Below the pieces are notes generated by a model. It was not told where the DNA came from, did not search any database, and saw only the letters and a program-made list of their open reading frames with translations. From NCBI RefSeq assembly GCF_002412335.2, contig NZ_NXIB02000013.1, positions 23,522 through 63,375 on the forward strand: a stretch of DNA of 39,854 nt, given 5' to 3'. The translations under genes and the position numbers were made by a program. The DNA is from Tychonema bourrellyi FEM_GT703 (GTDB taxonomy: Bacteria > Cyanobacteriota > Cyanobacteriia > Cyanobacteriales > Microcoleaceae). This document shows positions 25,664-34,515 of the stretch, piece by piece (positions within the stretch are counted from its first letter, which is position 1; each line of letters begins with the position of its first letter).

Positions 25664-27574
25664 TTAACCTAACGCAACGCAGGCTGTTTTCAACCACTCC
25701 AGGGTTGCTGGATCGATCGCACTTGCCAATTTCTCGACTACAGCACCATGATAATTATTCAACCACGCGAGTTGAGTCTTTGACAGGCGATCGGCATTAA
25801 TCAACTTCCGGTCAAAGGGAATATACGTCAACGGTTCAAATCCGTACCAAACTGTATCATACTTTGACGGCATTTCTACGACAACATAGAGATTTTCGAT
25901 CCGAATTCCGCCCCATCCCGGTTGATAATATCCCGGTTCTATGCTAGTTACCATTCCCGGTTCTAGGGCATATTGCACCGATTTGCTGATGCCATTTGGC
26001 CCTTCGTGAACCGCTAAAAATGCCCCGACTCCGTGCCCAGTACCGTGTCCGTAGTCGAGCTGTTCTTGCCATAAGATCGATCGGGCGATCGCATCTAATT
26101 GCACTCCCATTGCGCCTTTCGGAAATTGCTGCATTGCACAGCTAATATGTGCGATTAAAACTGTCGTGTAGTGTTCGATTTGTAGCGCCGTTGGTTCCCC
26201 GATAATCACGGTTCTCGTGTCGTCGGTTGTACCTCCTAAATATTGCGATCCTGAATCCAGTAACAGGAATTCCCCCGGTTTTAACGTGATTTCAGGACTT
26301 GGGGTGCCATAATGGACGATCGAGCTATTTACGCCCGCACCAGCAATGGTTCTAAAACTTAAACTCTGAAAATCTGCTTCTTCCTGATAAAATCGCTCTA
26401 CAGTTTCTTTGACATCAAATTCTGTCAAAACCTTACCATTTTCTAACTGTTCTGTCAACCACTTTAAGGTAAAAGTTTTGGCTTTACTTGCTTTGAAGTT
26501 GGCGGATTTCATCTGCTCGATTTCTACTGGGTTTTTTCGAGCTTTCATCCCTTCGATGGGATTTGCTTCAAAGACTATTTCAATATTACTCTCAGTTGCA
26601 GATTGGCGATCGATTATTAACTGATGCGTACCTGCTGTAGTGTGTTTGGGATCTAAAAGCACCCGAATTTGTTTGGGTTGAGATACGCAATCTTGCAAGG
26701 TTTCTGGATATTTTGCGTAGGGAAGCAGAGTCGCGCAGTTGTGTAAATCTTGCTGAATTTCTGCTAACACTCTTTGCGGATTAGTAAACAGAAAAGCTGC
26801 ATCGGTAGTGACAATTGCATAGGAAATAAAAATCGGAATGTTGGGAATATCCGAACCCCGGAGATTGAACAACCATGCTATTTGATTGAGGTTGGTAATC
26901 GGAAGCACATCGATGTTAGCTTTTTGCATCGCTTCCCTGACTCTGGCTAATTTTTCGGCGGCGCTTTCTCCTGTCAGGGATACAGGTAGACTAAATATGG
27001 GAGATTCATCGATCGCAGCTAAGGTTTCCGAGGTTTTTGCTAGATTGTGCGATCCTCTGCGAGGGCTTCGCCAACGAACTTTGTCTGCTAAATTCTCCGA
27101 TATCGGTATCAGTTCAATTCCCGCAGTCGCAAATTTCTTCACCCAACTCTGATATTGCTCAACAGACAGAGTAAACGGATCGAAACCGAAACGCAATTTA
27201 GTTTGATTTTGTGCAGATTCAACAGCCAGTTTTTCTAAAGTTTCAATTAAAGTGAGATTTTCTTCCAAACCTAATTTTGATATTTGAATTAGTGCCGAAT
27301 CGACTTGCAATTCTGCTTGTTCATAATAGCGGGAATCCACAAACAACCAAGCCAAATTTTTGCCAACCAACAAATCGCCAGCGGAACCTGTAAAGCCACT
27401 AATCCAAGCCCTGCGCTGTTTAGCTTCTGAACCATATAAGTTTAAGTGTTCGTCCACGGATGGAATGAAATAGCAATCTAAGTCATAATTCAGCATTGAA
27501 TCTCGCAAATCTGCCAGTTTTGAGTGAGTTGATTCTTGAGTATTTATATTTGTCTTTAAGTTAGCAGCAACCAT
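25664..27574 (-). CDS. M24B aminopeptidase P (Xaa-Pro aminopeptidase), three-domain type
   Basis: 636 residues. Two creatinase-like N-terminal domains (DCYFIPSVDEHLNLYGSEAK, NQIAWLFNLRGSDIPNIPIF) precede the catalytic pita-bread domain. Dimetal ligands are LLLDSGSQYLGGTTDDTRT (two Asp), GHGTGHGVGAFL (His), SIEPGYY (Glu) and IRIENLYVV (Glu). The length and the C-terminal extension PLTYIPFDRKLI match the long eukaryote-like APP1 group. It cleaves the N-terminal residue from X-Pro peptides in the cytoplasm. Around residues 165-176 a short insert (RWRSPRRGSHN) is encoded by a palindromic repeat (27049-27079). It follows the aminotransferase by 3 bp, so the two are likely one transcript. Confidence 0.94.
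   Translation of the reverse strand: MVAANLKTNINTQESTHSKLADLRDSMLNYDLDCYFIPSVDEHLNLYGSEAKQRRAWISGFTGSAGDLLVGKNLAWLFVDSRYYEQAELQVDSALIQISKLGLEENLTLIETLEKLAVESAQNQTKLRFGFDPFTLSVEQYQSWVKKFATAGIELIPISENLADKVRWRSPRRGSHNLAKTSETLAAIDESPIFSLPVSLTGESAAEKLARVREAMQKANIDVLPITNLNQIAWLFNLRGSDIPNIPIFISYAIVTTDAAFLFTNPQRVLAEIQQDLHNCATLLPYAKYPETLQDCVSQPKQIRVLLDPKHTTAGTHQLIIDRQSATESNIEIVFEANPIEGMKARKNPVEIEQMKSANFKASKAKTFTLKWLTEQLENGKVLTEFDVKETVERFYQEEADFQSLSFRTIAGAGVNSSIVHYGTPSPEITLKPGEFLLLDSGSQYLGGTTDDTRTVIIGEPTALQIEHYTTVLIAHISCAMQQFPKGAMGVQLDAIARSILWQEQLDYGHGTGHGVGAFLAVHEGPNGISKSVQYALEPGMVTSIEPGYYQPGWGGIRIENLYVVVEMPSKYDTVWYGFEPLTYIPFDRKLINADRLSKTQLAWLNNYHGAVVEKLASAIDPATLEWLKTACVALG
27049..27079. repeat. Palindromic repeat inserted in frame in the aminopeptidase gene
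   Basis: GCGATCCTCTGCGAGGG with the following CTTCGC forms an imperfect palindrome (GCGA..CCTC / GAGG..TCGC). It is of the dispersed cyanobacterial type usually found between genes. Here it codes for RWRSPRRGS within a linker after the first N-terminal domain and keeps the frame. Confidence 0.5.
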
Positions 27575-27577
27575 TTT

Positions 27578-28747
27578 TCAAGCTCCTATAATTGTCTTCA
27601 AACCTTTAACTAATCTGCTGATACCTGCGGCGGCTGTTTCCCGTTCCAGAGCACCGTAGGCGACTCGTAAATAGCACCCACTATCCATGCCGAAGGTTGT
27701 ACCGGGAAGCACAGCCACTTGATATTCGCGAATTAATTTTTCTACTAATTCCATTGTATCGAGTTGTGTATCAATTTTCAAGAAAAAGTAAAATGCTCCG
27801 CAGGCTGGGGAAATTGTACACAAGTTTTGTACAGTGTTTAGTTCATTTAATACGAGTTGGCGCACGGATGCGATCGCCCTTACATGATTATCGCAGTATT
27901 CTCGCCCAACTTGCAAGGCTCCCAAAGCTACATATTGCGAAATTACGGGCGGACAAATCAGGATTGTATCTTGAATCTTTCTCACTGAATCTAACAAATG
28001 TTCTGGGATTACCATATACCCAATCCGCCAACTGGCAAAACCGTAGGCTTTGGAAAGCGTAAATAGAGAAATTGTATATTCACTGCTATCAGAAAAAGCT
28101 GCGGGCGAACAATGCTTAACTCCGTCATAAGTGAAATATTCGTAGGCTTCGTCGCTGATGTGATAAATATTGTGTTGGCGGCAAAGTTCGTTAACTTCCC
28201 GGAGTGCTTCGGAATCGTAAACTACACCAGTTGGGTTATTTGGTGAAATGGTGACAATTGCTCGCGTTTTGTCGGTAATTGCTTTTTGGATTGCATCAAT
28301 ATTTAGTTGATGATTTTCGTCAGTCTCGACTATTACGGGATGACAATTTGCCATGATTATCGCCATTTCATGATTAAAATAGTAAGGCGATTGAATAATA
28401 ATCTCATCCCCCGCCGAAGTGATAGCAAGAATGGCATTGATAAAACCCATATTGCTGCCAGCAGTAACAACAATGGAGTTTGTATTGTTAATTTCAATAT
28501 TATTATCTGCCTTGAGTTTAGCTGCTATTGCATCCTGTAACGGTGCAATTCCTTCGACTGCTTTGTATTTGTGATTATCAGGATTTGCCAGAAATTCGGG
28601 AATCTTTGCAAAAGATTGTGGCGGCGGATTGTAAGAAACCACGCCTTGTCCTAATGATATGGTTCCCGGATTTTGACGGATCAGTTCACCAACAACAGGA
28701 ATAATTGGCGACTGTACCGATTGCATTCGAGTGGCGTTGATTTTCAT
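27578..28747 (-). CDS. PLP-dependent aminotransferase, class I/II
   Basis: 389 residues, fold type I. PLP-binding features: TAGSNMGF (phosphate loop), Y122/Y123, SPNNPTG with N171, ISDEAYEYF (D199, Y202), internal aldimine Lys K233 in LSKAYGFASWRIGY, and substrate-carboxylate Arg in YLRVAYG. Closest in style to the aspartate/aromatic aminotransferase I-gamma group of cyanobacteria; the donor cannot be read from sequence. It is 3 bp upstream of the aminopeptidase P gene, suggesting linked amino-acid turnover. Confidence 0.92.
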   Translation of the reverse strand: MKINATRMQSVQSPIIPVVGELIRQNPGTISLGQGVVSYNPPPQSFAKIPEFLANPDNHKYKAVEGIAPLQDAIAAKLKADNNIEINNTNSIVVTAGSNMGFINAILAITSAGDEIIIQSPYYFNHEMAIIMANCHPVIVETDENHQLNIDAIQKAITDKTRAIVTISPNNPTGVVYDSEALREVNELCRQHNIYHISDEAYEYFTYDGVKHCSPAAFSDSSEYTISLFTLSKAYGFASWRIGYMVIPEHLLDSVRKIQDTILICPPVISQYVALGALQVGREYCDNHVRAIASVRQLVLNELNTVQNLCTISPACGAFYFFLKIDTQLDTMELVEKLIREYQVAVLPGTTFGMDSGCYLRVAYGALERETAAAGISRLVKGLKTIIGA

Positions 28748-28769
28748 ATTTTTTTTGTTATCCCATCGT

Positions 28770-29102
28770 TTACGCTACCGCAAATCCAGTAAATTGACGC
28801 ACATAAGGCGCTCTAAATCCCAAAACAATATCTGTTTGAGGGACTCCCAATTCTAGCAACTGATTGGCAATTCCTGCTTCCGTAAAATCGCGCTGAATCC
28901 AAATCTTTCCATCTTTGATATCAACATGAATCGGACATCCATGAATTCGTTCTTCATCCTGCCATCCCACATACAACAATAAATAGCGATCGCGATCCGT
29001 ATCGAAAACAATTTCAGTGGTTTCTACATCTTGCTCAGACTGCTCTGTCGCGTGTTGATGTATGACTTTCTGAACTAATTGGCGATAATCTAATCTTTCC
29101 AT
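28770..29102 (-). CDS. xisI: XisI-family protein
   Basis: 110 residues. Typical XisI sequence: MERLDYRQLVQKVIHQHA at the start, TEIVFDTDRDRYLLLYVGWQ, RIHGCPIHVDIKDGKIWIQ, DFTEAGIANQLLELGVP and DIVLGFRAPYVRQFT. XisI was first described as an excision-controlling factor of the fdxN element in heterocystous Anabaena; most copies, including this one, stand away from any such element. It overlaps the xisH end by 13 bp, so the pair is coupled. Confidence 0.93.
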   Translation of the reverse strand: MERLDYRQLVQKVIHQHATEQSEQDVETTEIVFDTDRDRYLLLYVGWQDEERIHGCPIHVDIKDGKIWIQRDFTEAGIANQLLELGVPQTDIVLGFRAPYVRQFTGFAVA

Positions 29103-29509
29103 AATGTTATCTCCTGTCCCTTCACATGAAAAACCAGCATTTTTATTTGATATCTTTCTAACACAGTTTGAACAAACGAGTCTGTAAAAAAATCTTGATA
29201 AATATCTGTAGGCACTGCCAAATACAGCACTCGTTCTGATTCCATTTTTTCCAATGCTACTCGATAATTAAGAAATTGACCAACAGCCGTATGGAATTCT
29301 GACAGCGCCGATAATCCCACAAAACTTTTTACCTCCACTGCTATTTTGTGCATCCCCCTTTCGGCAGAAAGTAATTTTTCCGCTCCCAAATCTATCTGCA
29401 TTTTTACTTTAGAAGTTACTTTTAGAAATAAAGGATCGTGAGTAATTGTCCATCCATCTTTCTCCAGAGCCAAACGTACTGTGTCGTGAAAAATATCTTT
29501 GGCTGACAT
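29090..29509 (-). CDS. xisH: XisH-family protein with PD-(D/E)xK nuclease-like motif
   Basis: 139 residues: MSAKDIFHDTVRLALEKDGW, ITHDPLFLKV, MQIDLGAEKLLSAERG, IAVEVKSFVG and GQFLNYRVALE. D40 in QIDLGAE with E59/K61 in AVEVKSF fits the D-(x)n-ExK core of PD-(D/E)xK enzymes, and the downstream Q-x-x-N-Y is also typical. XisH and XisI always travel together. A toxin-antitoxin- or defence-like nuclease role is an inference; no excision element is present here. Confidence 0.92.
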   Translation of the reverse strand: MSAKDIFHDTVRLALEKDGWTITHDPLFLKVTSKVKMQIDLGAEKLLSAERGMHKIAVEVKSFVGLSALSEFHTAVGQFLNYRVALEKMESERVLYLAVPTDIYQDFFTDSFVQTVLERYQIKMLVFHVKGQEITLWKD

Positions 29510-29512
29510 AAT

Positions 29513-30184
29513 TTAAAAAATAGTTTTACTAGATTCAAGTGGTATTTCAGAGGATGAAAAATAGCTTTGTAGATAGCTCAATGTCAATCGCTTGGTTTCT
29601 GTCACAAGCTGCTGGCGAAATGGCTGCTCCTCACTAAGAGCCAACCACAACAATGTCCCGATCGCCTTTACCAGCACAAATGCGATCGCTTCATAGTTAG
29701 TCTTCTCCACATTTGAATTGCGTAGTGACAAAAATGTTGCCAAATCTTCGATCAGTTGGGCATCGGCGGCAGTTTCGATCGCCTCCAATTCTGGCATTGT
29801 TCCTTGCACCTGCATAAAGATAGCGTGATAGCCCGGATGATCGATGAAGAATCGATCGGTGGCATCAATCATCCGATCCACATAGGTTGATAGGGGTAGA
29901 TTGTCAGTTTCAGCGGTTTTTAGCTCTGTAAATCGTTGGTGAAGTAGCTCCATGTAGCGCATCGTTAATGCTTGCAGAATTGCCGCTTTGTCGGGGAAAA
30001 ACTGGTATAGCGACCCGATCGGCACTTTAGCCGTAGCAGCGATCGCGTTTGTCGTAGTCGCATTGTAACCCTCGGTGATAAACATCTGTTCGGCCACATC
30101 CAAAATCTGGTTCACCCGTTCTTGACTCCGGGCTTGGCGGGGTTGGCGTCGCATTCCAGATGATTTTGATGAATTTACAGCCAT
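29513..30184 (-). CDS. TetR/AcrR-family transcriptional regulator
   Basis: 223 residues. A basic N-terminus (MRRQPRQARSQERVNQIL) leads into the TetR helix-turn-helix (NATTTNAIAATAKVPIGSLYQFFPDKAAIL, residues ~40-70). The helical ligand-binding half resembles the TetR_C groups with YVDRMIDATDRFFIDHPGYH. Divergent from the 30315/coq4 genes. Three copies of a TGAGTATCGCTCG-like site lie in the 130-bp intergenic region, one of them between -35 and -10. It therefore most likely represses its own gene and the divergent operon, with release by an unknown small molecule. Confidence 0.93.
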   Translation of the reverse strand: MAVNSSKSSGMRRQPRQARSQERVNQILDVAEQMFITEGYNATTTNAIAATAKVPIGSLYQFFPDKAAILQALTMRYMELLHQRFTELKTAETDNLPLSTYVDRMIDATDRFFIDHPGYHAIFMQVQGTMPELEAIETAADAQLIEDLATFLSLRNSNVEKTNYEAIAFVLVKAIGTLLWLALSEEQPFRQQLVTETKRLTLSYLQSYFSSSEIPLESSKTIF

Positions 30185-30209
30185 TTTATTGACGAGTTTT
30201 GAGAATACA

Positions 30210-30280
30210 TGAGTATCGCTCGCATTTACCTTGACAGAACATGAGTAATGCTCGTATTATAAAAAAGTGAGCGATACTCA
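30210..30280. promoter_or_regulatory. Three TetR-type operator half-palindromes
   Basis: O1 TGAGTATCGCTCG (30210-30222), O2 TGAGTAATGCTCG (30242-30254) and O3 TGAGCGATACTCA (30268-30280, the reverse complement of O1 with one change). Each is an inverted repeat GAG-N5-CTC. They span the divergent control region, as expected for autoregulation by the adjacent TetR protein. Confidence 0.75.
30231..30260 (+). promoter_or_regulatory. Sigma-70-type promoter of the coq4-like operon
   Basis: TTGACA (30231-30236), 18-bp spacer and TATTAT (30255-30260), about 55 bp before the 30315 start. Operator O2 lies wholly inside the spacer and O3 just downstream of the -10, so bound repressor would block polymerase. 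Confidence 0.75.
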
Positions 30281-30314
30281 CATTGTAACTTGGTTTGTCC
30301 AGGAGAAGATCGCC

Positions 30315-30563
30315 ATGAGCCAAAATTTGCTCATCTCGCCCAATTCCAAGATGGGTTGCCGATGTTGGATTAAATGCTGCTGGATTGGGTTGCGTTTCCT
30401 ACGCTACAAGTTCTACCCCTGGATTACTCTGACGATCGCACCGCTTAAAATACTGGCGGCATCGGGAATTAATCGCACCCACGAAAAAATTCGCTACATG
30501 AGCGCGATCGGCAAAATTAACTTTGCTGCTGTTTACGAATTGCTCAACGAATTGCTCTGGTAA
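30315..30563 (+). CDS. Small protein of unknown function in the TetR-controlled operon
   Basis: 82 residues from ATG 30315 with AGGAGAAG upstream (the frame is open further, but that part lies in the operator region). Cys/Trp-rich N-terminal part (CRCWIKCCWIGLRFL), then KFYPWITLTIAPLKILAASG, possibly membrane-associated, and a polar helical end (EKIRYMSAIGKINFAAVYEL). Family not recognised. It stands 53 bp before the coq4-like gene and shares its promoter. Confidence 0.65.
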   Translation: MSQNLLISPNSKMGCRCWIKCCWIGLRFLRYKFYPWITLTIAPLKILAASGINRTHEKIRYMSAIGKINFAAVYELLNELLW

Positions 30564-30616
30564 ACAGGCGATTCCTGCGAAACTGTCAACTGTTTAATTC
30601 TCTGGAGATTTTTGTC

Positions 30617-31312
30617 ATGAAATTAATGGATGCGTTTAAGGCGAATCAACCCTTTGTTGCTGAAAATCAACAGCACAATCATTTTCAAATGCTGCTGATT
30701 TTTAAGTCTTTTTTTGCCATGCTGGCTGGCGACGAAAGCCTGGAATCGGTAGGTGAGATGTCTGATGCTTTGGTTGAAACACCTGCGTTCGATCTGGCTG
30801 CTCAACACTTAAACCGCGATCCTGCCTGCGCCGTGCTGATTCGCGATCGATATATTCCCCCTGCCCACGACCTCAACAAACTACTCACTTATCCTCAGAA
30901 TTCATTAGGCTACATCTATGCAACAACCATGAAACAAGCAGGATTTGACCCTAACTTACATACCGGTATGACTGCTGAATCGGATGCTAAGTATGTGGAA
31001 TTGCGCCTCAGCCAAACCCATGATATTTGGCATATTGTGACTGGATTTGATACATCGGTGATCGGTGAAATTGGCTTGCAGGCATTTCATTTACCTCAGT
31101 TGCCGTACCCCCTCGCAACGATGTTGGTTGCGAATAGTTTGATGTCCAGCACACTGTTAGCCCCTGAAGAATTGCCTCACTTGCTAGATGCGATCGCACA
31201 AGGATTGCAGATGGGCAAAACAGCCAAGGCTTTGTTTGCTCAAAAGTGGGAAGAGGCATGGGATAAGCCCCTCGCACAATGGCAAGCGGAGTTAAACATT
31301 CAACCTATCTAG
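30617..31312 (+). CDS. Coq4-family protein
   Basis: 231 residues. The Coq4 metal-binding signature HDxxH-x11-E is complete: H135, D136, H139 and E151 in THDIWHIVTGF and VIGEIGLQAF. Helical, without signal peptide. Coq4 is needed for ubiquinone synthesis in mitochondria and proteobacteria (C1 decarboxylation/hydroxylation of the ring). Cyanobacteria make plastoquinone, not ubiquinone, so the substrate of this copy is unknown. Control by a TetR repressor suggests inducible handling of a hydrophobic or aromatic compound (inference). Confidence 0.88.
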   Translation: MKLMDAFKANQPFVAENQQHNHFQMLLIFKSFFAMLAGDESLESVGEMSDALVETPAFDLAAQHLNRDPACAVLIRDRYIPPAHDLNKLLTYPQNSLGYIYATTMKQAGFDPNLHTGMTAESDAKYVELRLSQTHDIWHIVTGFDTSVIGEIGLQAFHLPQLPYPLATMLVANSLMSSTLLAPEELPHLLDAIAQGLQMGKTAKALFAQKWEEAWDKPLAQWQAELNIQPI

Positions 31313-31337
31313 AATCGTTCTTTATGAACTACACCCA

Positions 31338-31369
31338 GAAGCCGGGTTTTGTCAAGAAACCCGGTTTCT
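31338..31369. repeat. Hairpin repeat after coq4-like gene
   Basis: AGAAGCCGGGTTT / AAACCCGGTTTCT with a short loop and one mismatch. It is a dispersed cyanobacterial repeat and a likely transcription end for the operon. Confidence 0.8.
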
Positions 31370-31502
31370 CTGTATCTCGCTTATAAATTGAAAATAGCGA
31401 TCGTGCTAAAATCAAATATCAGCTCATAACAGGAGAAAGTTCTTATGTCAACTCGGTAATATTAGCTTTTGTCATCCTAGAGGTATTCTAACACTATTAT
31501 GC

Positions 31503-32405
31503 TCACAACTTCTCTTCCACAGCCTTCACCTCGTGAAAGCGAGTATAATCAACCACCCGTTTGCCTTCCGGCGTTCGCAATAGAATATCTACAAATCTCA
31601 TATCCCACAAAACTTCTGAGGCTACGAAAGAATGACGGGCGTGAATAGTTTGTGAAACGGTTTCGTCAATTCCCGTTAGTGTAACTACAATCTCCGCTTG
31701 CTGCTCTTTCAAGTCTTTTGGAGTAAGTTTGTACAGAGGACTGTTTTCATCAATTACGTGCATAACCGTCCAAGTTAATGCAAAAATTGGAGATTGACTT
31801 CGCACCAATTGCAAATCATAAAAACGCCGCATATACTCACCATCAGATGTTACCTCATCTCGGATTAGGGTGACTCGCTGCTGCGCTTCTAAAATTTGAT
31901 TTGAGCGGTGATTTGCCGTGCGGTACATGAGAGTTAAAACGCCGTTGAAAGGAGAGACAACAGCTACGCGGCTGAATACAACTCTAGCTGTCGGCTTAGA
32001 AAATCTAGCAAAGGCAAGTCCTGTAATCATTGCCACTCCCCACAAACCAAAAAGGGCTTGGATACAGACGATAATGTTAGCATAATCAGTGCGCGGATAC
32101 ATCGATCCGTAGCCGATCGTTGCCATTGTTTGCACGCTGAAATAAAAGGCATCTTTGAAAGAACCGGGTCGAGCATTTGTGATGCAATCTCCTCCGGCTA
32201 AATAAGCTAGGGCAAATAAAGAGTTGGTGAGTGTATATGACAGCCAGATTAAAATGAAAAATCGTGGCCATGAAAGAGTTAGCAGCGAGTGGTAAAGATC
32301 TGCGAAATGTAGGCGAGGTAGACCTAACCTGACAACATTCAAGCTAAATTGTCCTGTTCGGCTGACTAAACGAGCCTGTTGCTGACGATCGCGATTATTT
32401 TTCAT
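31503..32405 (-). CDS. Inward-rectifier (KirBac-type) potassium channel
   Basis: 300 residues from ATG 32405; a TTG at 32432 would add 9 residues. Slide helix and TM1 (LLTLSWPRFFILIWLSYTLT), pore helix and selectivity filter TMATIGYGSMYP, TM2 (ALFGLWGVAMITGLAFARFSKP), then the Kir immunoglobulin-like cytoplasmic domain (ARVVFSRVAVVSPFNGVLTL, LMYRTANHRSN, VASEVLWDMRFVDIL, DYTRFHEV). Tetrameric plasma-membrane K+ channel; KirBac channels are gated by lipid, pH and ligand at the cytoplasmic domain. Length and domain order are complete. Confidence 0.95.
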   Translation of the reverse strand: MKNNRDRQQQARLVSRTGQFSLNVVRLGLPRLHFADLYHSLLTLSWPRFFILIWLSYTLTNSLFALAYLAGGDCITNARPGSFKDAFYFSVQTMATIGYGSMYPRTDYANIIVCIQALFGLWGVAMITGLAFARFSKPTARVVFSRVAVVSPFNGVLTLMYRTANHRSNQILEAQQRVTLIRDEVTSDGEYMRRFYDLQLVRSQSPIFALTWTVMHVIDENSPLYKLTPKDLKEQQAEIVVTLTGIDETVSQTIHARHSFVASEVLWDMRFVDILLRTPEGKRVVDYTRFHEVKAVEEKL

Positions 32406-32516
32406 TGAGATTTGTAACTGTGGCTGTGTCAATTTGTAACTATTGCTAGTTAGAAGAAAACAGATCCTTTAGACTGATGTTTGATTCTAAAAATTAGGAT
32501 AGCAAGGAAGTTGAAA

Positions 32517-32834
32517 ATGGTTGAGCTTAACTGGCACGACTATGTGGTCATGGTTTCTTTTGTAGCTTCTATCGTTGGTCTAGTCCTGCTGGGCGATCGC
32601 AAATCGCAGCCGACAGACGATCGCACTTTCAGCGAAGAAACCCTGATTAAGATGAGTTTTATTTACTCGATAGTCTACTCCATCTCTGTCTTAGGGCTAA
32701 AGATACCTCTGCCAGAAGACCACTGGTTGTTGGCTAGTCTGAAGCTGACCACAGTTCTCTCTTACTTATTGACATTTTCTAGCATACTTAGTCTGCCACT
32801 GCAACGTATGGCGGTGCGGCAAGTCGAAGATTAA
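32517..32834 (+). CDS. Small membrane protein, unknown function
   Basis: 105 residues from ATG 32517, chosen because AAGGAAG stands just upstream. Three hydrophobic segments: YVVMVSFVASIVGLVLLG, SFIYSIVYSISVLGLK and LLASLKLTTVLSYLLTFSSI. A short charged loop (DRKSQPTDDRTFSEETL) is cytoplasmic or lumenal. No family recognised. Divergent from the Kir channel; a functional link is possible but unproven. Confidence 0.7.
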   Translation: MVELNWHDYVVMVSFVASIVGLVLLGDRKSQPTDDRTFSEETLIKMSFIYSIVYSISVLGLKIPLPEDHWLLASLKLTTVLSYLLTFSSILSLPLQRMAVRQVED

Positions 32835-32916
32835 ACAGAAAAGGGCAGAAAATTCATCGATTCGCGATCGCAGTGCCGTGGTAGGATAACTAGCGCCAAT
32901 TAGAACAAAATAAAAT

Positions 32917-33858
32917 ATGACAGTAGCAGTTAACAAAACTCCAGGATTAGCATCGCGTTTAGTAAATGGCGTACTCTCCATCAAGCCTTTGGCTGACTTA
33001 GCCAAACACCAAGCGCGGGAAATGATGATTAAAAGAGCCGAAAAAATAGGAGTGCATTGGCGACAAGATGCTCAAGCACTTTTAGCCCGGAATTGGGATG
33101 CAGAATTGCTCAGCGTGCAAAATCCCGATCTGGTTTACCCACCATATTATCTGACTTCATTTCACGCCTACGAAAAAGGTAATATGAGTTGGGAAGCCGC
33201 GACAGAAGTTGAGGTAGCCGCCCGCGCAGTTCACGCCGGAATTTGGCCAGAAGCGGGCGCAGAAGGCGATGCTAAACTCCGCGAAAGTTATCACGAAATT
33301 GTCAATTCTCAAATTACGAAAGCACCGCAAAATATTGTAGATTTGGGATGCAGTGTGGGCATGAGTACCTTTGCCATTCAGGATATTTACCCACAAGCTA
33401 AGATTGTCGGCGTGGATTTGTCGCCTTATTTTTTAGCAGTTGCTCAATACCGTTCCCAACAGAAACAAGCTGAATTATCAAACCAAAAATCTCCGACTTG
33501 GGTTCATGCTGCGGCTGAATCTACTGGTTTACCTGGGAATGCTTTTGACTTGGTTTCTATCTTTTTAGTTTGTCACGAATTGCCGCAGTCAGCAACGATG
33601 GAAATATTCCGAGAAGCCAGACGTTTACTGCGCCCTGGTGGACATTTGGCAATTATGGATATGAATCCACAATCTGAAATTTATGCCAAAATGCCTCCTT
33701 ATATTTTGACTTTGCTCAAGAGTACGGAGCCTTATTTGGATCAGTATTTTGGGTTGGATATCGATCGAGCTTTGCTAGATTCTGGTTTTACAAAGCCGAC
33801 AATAACTTGCAATACTCCCAGACACCGGACTGTTGTTGCTGAGGCGATAAATAGTTAG
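32917..33858 (+). CDS. Class I SAM-dependent methyltransferase
   Basis: 313 residues. A helical N-terminal extension (~1-130, with PPYYLTSFHAYEKGNMSWEA) is followed by a Rossmann-fold methyltransferase. Motif I is VDLGCSVGMST (141-151), the acidic SAM ribose binder is VGVDLSPYF, motif IV is FDLVSIFLVCHEL and the post-motif is RRLLRPGGHLAIMDMNP. The LLRPGGH pattern groups it with UbiE-like/Methyltransf_11 and _25 small-molecule enzymes. Substrate unknown. Monocistronic. Confidence 0.9.
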   Translation: MTVAVNKTPGLASRLVNGVLSIKPLADLAKHQAREMMIKRAEKIGVHWRQDAQALLARNWDAELLSVQNPDLVYPPYYLTSFHAYEKGNMSWEAATEVEVAARAVHAGIWPEAGAEGDAKLRESYHEIVNSQITKAPQNIVDLGCSVGMSTFAIQDIYPQAKIVGVDLSPYFLAVAQYRSQQKQAELSNQKSPTWVHAAAESTGLPGNAFDLVSIFLVCHELPQSATMEIFREARRLLRPGGHLAIMDMNPQSEIYAKMPPYILTLLKSTEPYLDQYFGLDIDRALLDSGFTKPTITCNTPRHRTVVAEAINS

Positions 33859-33910
33859 GTTTGAGGGTTGGAAAATGTTTGCGGTCTATTAGAACTCTCC
33901 AATAATTATT

Positions 33911-33935
33911 GTGGAACAGGCATCTTGCCTGTTCA
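33911..33935. repeat. Single GGAACAGGCATCTTGCCTGTTC palindrome
   Basis: One copy of the core that is amplified at 3257-3544, here in its normal place between genes. The remainder of 33859-34034 shows nothing else. Confidence 0.8.
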
Positions 33936-34034
33936 AAATTGGCTTTTTTGGGAGATGTCTATTGCATAAAAAGTGAGCGTGTTACATGAGATATATTTGC
34001 TAAACTTGAGCCAAACCAATAAATACTAATTTAG

Positions 34035-34515
<481 letters not shown>

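Noticed and set aside
28770-29509. fdxN excision element or recombinase xisF
   Set aside because: No recombinase or nif/fdx gene is present; XisH and XisI alone do not indicate an element.
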